From Coriobacteriia bacterium (GTDB lineage Bacteria > Actinomycetota > Coriobacteriia > Anaerosomatales > Anaerosomataceae), in contig JAFGVD010000015.1 in the NCBI GenBank assembly GCA_016938135.1, forward strand, positions 1-64,000: a stretch of DNA of 64,000 nt. Direction: 5' to 3'. Below, in pieces: positions 59,702 through 64,000 of this stretch. Made by a program: the position numbers and the translations under genes. How positions within the stretch are numbered: position 1 is the first letter of the stretch; each line of letters opens with the position of its first letter. Under the pieces are notes generated by a model that was not told the origin of the DNA, made no database searches, and saw only the letters and a program-made list of their open reading frames with translations.

Positions 59702-60831
59702 CAGGCGACTCCAATCGCCTCATCGTAGACTGCCAGCGTCTGTTCGACCATGCGGTCGATCGTGAAATCAGCACGCGCCCGCTCTCTGGCTTGCCTGCCG
59801 AGACGATCCCGAAGCGCATCATCGGTCACCAAACGGCGCAAGGCATCGGCAAGCTCTTGCACGCTGCCCGGCGTGACGGTGAGGCCCGTGACGCCATCGG
59901 GGTTCGCAAAAGGGACCCCGGTGGTGAGTCGGGTGGAGACGACAGGCGTGCCGGATGCATGAGCCTCAAGCTGCACGAGCCCGAACGCCTCGGAGCGCGC
60001 GACCGAAGGGAGGCAGAACACGTCCGCCGCGTTGAACCACGCCACAAGCTCCTCAGAGGCTAGCGTGGGCAACATCAGCACGCGATCTTGCATGCCGAGA
60101 GAAGCGATGCGCGTGCGCAGCTGCGCCTCAAGCGGGCCTGACCCGACGATCACGAGGTCAGCGTCCACAGACGCCATGGCCTCCACGAGGACATCGACTC
60201 CCTTGTAGTAGACGAGCCTACCCACGAACAGCACGACCGGTCGCACGTGCGCCGCGCGGATATCGGCCGCGCGCGCCGCCTGCTCACCGGCAAGATCGAA
60301 GCGGTCAACATCGATGCCGAAAGGCACCACCCGGCACTTCTCGGCTAGAGGGGCGAGAAAGGGGCTGTGCTCCACCATGTCGGGCGAGCTGGCGATGATG
60401 AGATCGACGCGGTCCAGCACGCGTCTGAGCAGCGGAGCATACGCAGCGAGCATCGCCTTCTGCCGCACGATGTCGCTGTGATACGTCATGACTGTGGGGA
60501 TGTCCGAGTTAGCGGCGAGCCAGCTCACCTCACCCCACGGATACGGAAAATGCAGGTGCAGCAAATCCGCAGGCGTGTCGCGGTCCGCCTGCTCCCGGAT
60601 GGCTTTGCGCATGCCCAGCGCCACAGGCGTGGAAGCATACGCGAACGCGCGACCCAGGCGGTGGACCGCCACCCCATCGACTTGCTCATCGAGCGTGCGG
60701 GGCGACTCGTTGGCCACCACGGCACGCACGTCGTGACCCCGCTTTGCCAACGCCGTGGCGAGGTCATGCATGTGATATTCGATTCCGCCCAGGTGCGGCG
60801 GATAGTACTTGTTGACCATCGTCACGCGCAT
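59701..60831 (-). CDS. Glycosyltransferase family 4
   Basis: A 376-aa GT-B fold enzyme. The N-terminus MVNKYYPPHLGGIEYHMHDLATALAKRGHDV is acceptor-side typical. The donor site has VLFVGRLVYYKGVDVLVEAM, then CLPSVARSEAFGLVQLEAHASGTPVVSTRLTTGVPF with the E-x7-E motif, and the C-terminal helix RARADFTIDRMVEQTLAVYDEAI. Its sugar donor is unknown; a mannosyl- or related transferase is likely from the neighbouring phosphomannomutase. Confidence 0.9.
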   Translation of the reverse strand: MRVTMVNKYYPPHLGGIEYHMHDLATALAKRGHDVRAVVANESPRTLDEQVDGVAVHRLGRAFAYASTPVALGMRKAIREQADRDTPADLLHLHFPYPWGEVSWLAANSDIPTVMTYHSDIVRQKAMLAAYAPLLRRVLDRVDLIIASSPDMVEHSPFLAPLAEKCRVVPFGIDVDRFDLAGEQAARAADIRAAHVRPVVLFVGRLVYYKGVDVLVEAMASVDADLVIVGSGPLEAQLRTRIASLGMQDRVLMLPTLASEELVAWFNAADVFCLPSVARSEAFGLVQLEAHASGTPVVSTRLTTGVPFANPDGVTGLTVTPGSVQELADALRRLVTDDALRDRLGRQARERARADFTIDRMVEQTLAVYDEAIGVA

Positions 60832-60856
60832 CGCGTGGGGCCTTCCGATAGCGGGT

Positions 60857-62254
60857 TCACTCGCCCGTCACGAGCAGCTTGCCTGCATCTAGCAAGTCAT
60901 CTACCACTCCGGCCGATGATGCCTCCGCATACACCCGCACGAGGGGCTCTGTCCCCGATGTACGAAGCAGCAGCCAGGCATCATCAGGCAGGAGGAACTT
61001 CACACCATCGGCCCGCACGATGTCCTGGACCTCAAGTCCGGCGAGCGACTCAGGCGCCAGTGAAGGCATGCGCTTGACGAACGCGTCTTTGACCGCGGGG
61101 TCAAGACGCATGTCCACGCGCAGGTACTCCATGGGCCCCGTGACCTTGAGCAGGTCCTCGACCAGCTCGGCAAGACCCTGCCCGCGCTGGCCCATCATCT
61201 CGGCAAGCAACAAGGCCATCAGCAGACCATCGCGCTCACGGACGTGCGCAGGGATGCCGATGCCGCCGGACTCCTCGCCGCCGATAAGGACGTCGCCTGC
61301 CACCATCTCCTCGTATATCCACTTGAATCCGACAGGCGTGGTGACCACATCAAGACCGAGAGCGGTCCCCAGTCGATCGACCAGCACCGAGGTGGAAAGC
61401 GTCTTGACGACCCTGCCGGTGAGTCCCCGGTCTTCGACGAGGTGACGGGTGATCAGCGCCAGGATGCGGTGCGGGTTCACGAACGCGCCGTTTCGATCGG
61501 CCGCACCGATGCGATCCGCATCGCCGTCGGTGATGAACGCGGCGTCGAGACCCTCACGCTTCACGAGCTCGCGCACCTCATCGATGTGCGGGGGGATCGG
61601 CTCGGGGTGAAGGCCGCCGAAGCCGGGATTGAGCTCATGGTGTATCTCGGTCACCTCAACGCCGAAGGAGCGCAGCGTTTGCGCCAGATAGCCCTGGCCG
61701 GCCCCGTAGAGCGGGTCGACCGCGACACGCAGGCCCGCTTTGGCGATAGCGTCGCCGTCAACGAACGTGCCAAGAGCCGAGAGGTACGGGGTCACGAGGT
61801 CGACCACCTCGTACTCGCCGCGGGCGACGGGTGGCTCGTCTGCGAGGGCGGCCTCCACACGCCTCGTGAACGACACCGGAGACGCGCCTCCATCGGCCAT
61901 GCGCAGCTTGAAGCCCAGATAGGGCGCCGGATTGTGACTGGCCGTCAGCATCACGCCGCCTACGGCGTCCTCGTCCTGCGCGACCGACCAGCACAGACCG
62001 GGCGTTGGCAGGTACCGGTCGCTAACCTGCACGCGCAGGCCGTGTGATGCGAGGACCTCGGCGGCCGCGCGGGCAAAGCTGCCCGCCTCGAATCGCGTGT
62101 CATGACCGACGATCACCAGACCGCCGGGTGCGTCAGCAGCGAACACGCGACCCGCCGCGTCAGCCACTCTGCGAAGACTGTCATACGTGAAGTCCTCGGC
62201 GATAACCGCACGCCATCCGTCAGTCCCGAAGTGGATATCAGTTGTGCCGGCCAT
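60857..62254 (-). CDS. Phosphomannomutase/phosphoglucomutase
   Basis: A 465-aa alpha-D-phosphohexomutase from the ATG at 62254 with GGGGGACTC upstream; the track start at 62530 lies in the previous gene. Domain signs in order are FGTDGWRAVI, the phosphoserine loop VMLTASHNPAPYLGFK, the Mg loop ITDGDADRIG, the sugar-specificity loop VLIGGEESGGIG and the phosphate-binding LRTSGTEPLVRVYAE. It supplies hexose-1-phosphate for nucleotide-sugar synthesis. The exact sugar preference cannot be read from the sequence. Confidence 0.93.
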   Translation of the reverse strand: MAGTTDIHFGTDGWRAVIAEDFTYDSLRRVADAAGRVFAADAPGGLVIVGHDTRFEAGSFARAAAEVLASHGLRVQVSDRYLPTPGLCWSVAQDEDAVGGVMLTASHNPAPYLGFKLRMADGGASPVSFTRRVEAALADEPPVARGEYEVVDLVTPYLSALGTFVDGDAIAKAGLRVAVDPLYGAGQGYLAQTLRSFGVEVTEIHHELNPGFGGLHPEPIPPHIDEVRELVKREGLDAAFITDGDADRIGAADRNGAFVNPHRILALITRHLVEDRGLTGRVVKTLSTSVLVDRLGTALGLDVVTTPVGFKWIYEEMVAGDVLIGGEESGGIGIPAHVRERDGLLMALLLAEMMGQRGQGLAELVEDLLKVTGPMEYLRVDMRLDPAVKDAFVKRMPSLAPESLAGLEVQDIVRADGVKFLLPDDAWLLLRTSGTEPLVRVYAEASSAGVVDDLLDAGKLLVTGE

Positions 62255-62342
62255 GAGTCCCCCACCCTTCATACGCACGCTGTGCGTGACGTGTCCAAAT
62301 CCATTCTGCCCTATCGCTCGCTTCAGACAAACCGCGCGGGCC

Positions 62343-62939
62343 CTACTCGCTGATGAGCCGCCTGTATACCGCAAGGTGCTGCTCCACGCTCGCCAGCAAG
62401 TCCTCCGCGCCGGCCGCCGGCGGGTCGAGCAAGACCAGGTCCTGAGGTATGCCCGCCGCCAGTGCCTGCTGTACGAGTCCTTCGCTCTCGGCGAAAACGA
62501 GCCTGGCCCGCCCAAGACCAAGAGCGGCAAAACGATTGCCCAGGATGGAAAGCGTGCGCCGTAGTCCGCCGCCGGTCACAAGTCGAAGAGTGTGCGCGAC
62601 GCGCACCGTCTTCACCCGGCGTGCGGCCCAGCGCAATAGCAGGTCGGCCTCGGCTCCCGTGGAGTGCGCGACCGACGGCTGATAGCGCTTGAGGTACTTG
62701 CGGAGTCGTGAACGCGTACGGACGACGTTCCACTTGTCGAGCATATAGGGGTCGACCTGGAAGCCGAGTTCACGAGCACGCTCGACGATTTCGGTGTTCA
62801 GCGGAGCAAGGAACCGTACCGTCGCACCACGGGCGACCAGCGCCTCCATAAGCGCAAACCACCGGTCCTCGACGCCGCCAGGCTCAAAGGTGTCTTGCGT
62901 GGAGATGAACAAGAAAGTAGCGCGCTGCCATCCTCTCAT
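62343..62939 (-). CDS. Short glycosyltransferase-4-like protein (N-terminal half only)
   Basis: A 198-aa protein from the ATG at 62939, preceded by a near-perfect ribosome site AAGGAGGTG. It resembles only the N-terminal acceptor domain of GT4 enzymes (STQDTFEPGGVEDRWFALMEALVARGATVRFLAP, QPSVAHSTGAEADLLLRWAARR, VFAESEGLVQQALAAGI). The donor-binding C-terminal half is absent, and no remnant follows before the mutase gene. It may be a stand-alone half-enzyme, a partner subunit or an eroded gene. Confidence 0.7.
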   Translation of the reverse strand: MRGWQRATFLFISTQDTFEPGGVEDRWFALMEALVARGATVRFLAPLNTEIVERARELGFQVDPYMLDKWNVVRTRSRLRKYLKRYQPSVAHSTGAEADLLLRWAARRVKTVRVAHTLRLVTGGGLRRTLSILGNRFAALGLGRARLVFAESEGLVQQALAAGIPQDLVLLDPPAAGAEDLLASVEQHLAVYRRLISE

Positions 62940-63023
62940 CCCGACACCTCCTTGATGACGCTCGGCACACCGATTACAGGCAACGATACGTTGATCACGC
63001 GTGCTCTCCACTGAACCCGGCCA

Positions 63024-63032
63024 ATACTAGCA
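63024..63032 (-). promoter_or_regulatory. Candidate extended -10 for the short glycosyltransferase gene
   Basis: The minus strand reads TGC-TAGTAT, about 85 bases before the ATG at 62939, in the divergent region between the polysaccharide operon and the ABC exporter. Confidence 0.35.
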
Positions 63033-63071
63033 CGCGCCCTTTCGAGTGGCCGAGGGACAGCTCAGGTCGAG

Positions 63072-63077
63072 TATACT
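63072..63077 (+). promoter_or_regulatory. Possible -10 for the ABC exporter gene
   Basis: TATACT, about 40 bases before the exporter start. AGTATACT is self-complementary, so the strand is uncertain. No -35 was found. Confidence 0.3.
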
Positions 63078-63116
63078 GTGCTCGGTGCTACCGGACCCTG
63101 AACAGGACACGTGGTC

Positions 63117-64000
63117 GTGTTGGCGAGAGTCATCGAACTCATCAACGAGTATCTGAAGATCAACGCCATCCGGCGAATGTTCTCTATGGTCAACATCCGC
63201 AAGTCGGAGATTCTCGGACTCGTAGGGCTCGCGGCGTTGTTCGCAGTCTTCGAGGGAGTCGGGCTCTCCATGCTGCTGCCGATACTCCAGTACGCCGAGA
63301 GTGGCGAGACGGCTATCACCACCGGCTCAGGCGTGATCTGGTCGAGCGCTGCAAACATCCTTCGTGCGCTGAACCTACCGGTGACCCTTGTGGTGTTGCT
63401 GCTCCTGGCGTTCATCCCGATCCTCTTGCGTCAGGTCGTGTACTACTTCAATGCATGGTATTCGGCGATCGTGGCGAACCGCATCGGCGTGCGCATGCGC
63501 GTGAACACGCTGAACGCCGTTCTTGATGCCGACCCCTCGTTCTTCGATCGCCAGCCCGTCGGTCATCTGGTAGGCATCGCAGTCACGCAGACCGAGGCTG
63601 CCGGCGAAGCGGTCCTGTGGGTGGTCAAGCAACTCTCAGTGTCCCTTCTGATGCTGCTCTACGTCGCGATCATGATCGCGCTCTCGGTCCCCCTGACCGG
63701 TATCACGGTCGTTTTCGCCCTACTGGTCGCAGTCGTGGTCAAGCACAGTATCACGCGCATCCGTGATTTCGGCATCGACGCCGCAGATGTGAACCAGAGG
63801 ATGATGGCAAAGATCGTCGAGCGATTCGGTCTGATGAGGCTTGTGAAGATGCGCGACCAAAAGACCCTCGAATCGCGGCGCATCGAAGAGTACTCCGAGA
63901 CGATGAGGGACATCCGGGTGAAGCAGGCTCGCCTCGGCGCAAGCGTGGAGGTCTATGCTGACCCGCTACTGATGCTCTCGGTGTTCGTCACCCTGTACAT
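63117..64000 (+). CDS. ABC exporter, transmembrane domain (3' end cut by window edge)
   Basis: This gene is not in the ORF track because it runs off the right edge. An in-frame TGA at 63099 limits the start to GTG at 63111 or 63117; I use 63117, nine bases after AGGA. The visible 294 codons start VLARVIELINEYLKI and include helices at ILGLVGLAALFAVFEGVGLSMLLPIL, TLVVLLLLAFIPILLRQVVYYF and LSVSLLMLLYVAIMIALSV. The intracellular region has RVNTLNAVLDADPSFFDRQPVGHLVG, typical of type I ABC transmembrane domains (MsbA/PglK-like). The ATPase domain lies beyond the window. It probably flips lipid-linked glycan. Confidence 0.85.
   Translation, partial: MLARVIELINEYLKINAIRRMFSMVNIRKSEILGLVGLAALFAVFEGVGLSMLLPILQYAESGETAITTGSGVIWSSAANILRALNLPVTLVVLLLLAFIPILLRQVVYYFNAWYSAIVANRIGVRMRVNTLNAVLDADPSFFDRQPVGHLVGIAVTQTEAAGEAVLWVVKQLSVSLLMLLYVAIMIALSVPLTGITVVFALLVAVVVKHSITRIRDFGIDAADVNQRMMAKIVERFGLMRLVKMRDQKTLESRRIEEYSETMRDIRVKQARLGASVEVYADPLLMLSVFVTLY

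Noticed and set aside
1-64000. CRISPR arrays, insertion sequences, prophage or rRNA genes
   Set aside because: No regularly spaced direct repeats, transposase or integrase motifs, phage genes or rRNA sequence were recognised. Short or diverged elements could be missed by eye.

Overview
The window is GC-rich, densely packed bacterial DNA. Genes are tightly spaced, with many ATGA, GTGA and TGATG start/stop overlaps and frequent GTG starts. The gene content suggests an anaerobic, respiratory, probably monoderm member of the Actinomycetota, perhaps a deep-branching Coriobacteriia-like lineage. That content includes an 11-gene nuo operon without nuoEFG, Rex regulators, ResB/CcsB cytochrome c maturation, MenG/UbiE with a possible futalosine-pathway deaminase, RicT, and very many c-type haem motifs. 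The lineage is inference from gene content; no rRNA is present.

Layout. 1-6.4 kb (minus): homoserine dehydrogenase (cut at the left edge), lysA, argS, a small unknown gene, rlmH and an HtrA-type protease. 6.4-15.9 kb (minus): nuoABCDHIJKLMN. 16.2-23.1 kb (minus): tRNA-Thr(CGT) behind an mdh-fumA-MFS-fumB-tmk-holB-ricT operon. 23.1-29.3 kb (minus): a nitrilase-fold pseudoenzyme, an archaeal-looking topA, an HD hydrolase, hypB, hypA, tatC and tatA/B. 29.3-31.8 kb: two divergent STAS genes, two small membrane proteins and an RseC-like protein. 31.8-36.5 kb (minus): an amidohydrolase (possible MqnX), menG/ubiE, a B12-radical SAM protein and a divergent Rex-like regulator.

36.6-56.2 kb is the most distinctive part. 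It encodes five multihaem c-type cytochromes with 19, 12, 12, 6 and 15 haem motifs (64 in total, two of them CX3CH). With them are three membrane-anchored NHL beta-propeller proteins, two TPR proteins, the ResB/CcsB haem-ligation pair, two lipoproteins and a canonical rex gene translationally coupled to one TPR-NHL-cytochrome set. Two near-perfect palindromes of the form TGTGA-N6-TCACA lie just upstream of two of the cytochrome genes. One of them also matches the Rex operator pattern TGTGAA-N4-TTCACA exactly. I read this as a redox-regulated electron conduit from the menaquinol pool through the cell envelope, probably to the outside of the cell.

56.2-64 kb is a surface polysaccharide locus: a Wzy-like ligase/polymerase with C-terminal TPRs, an undecaprenyl-phosphate glycosylphosphotransferase, a GT4 glycosyltransferase, phosphomannomutase/phosphoglucomutase, a short glycosyltransferase-like protein, and the start of an ABC exporter cut by the right edge.

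How it fits together: Mdh and fumarase interconvert C4 acids. The Nuo core, with an unknown electron donor, would feed menaquinone. NapC/NirT-like 12-haem proteins could take electrons from menaquinol and pass them to the larger cytochromes, with Rex sensing NADH/NAD+. No insertion sequence, prophage or CRISPR array was seen. No gap between genes exceeds about 300 bases.
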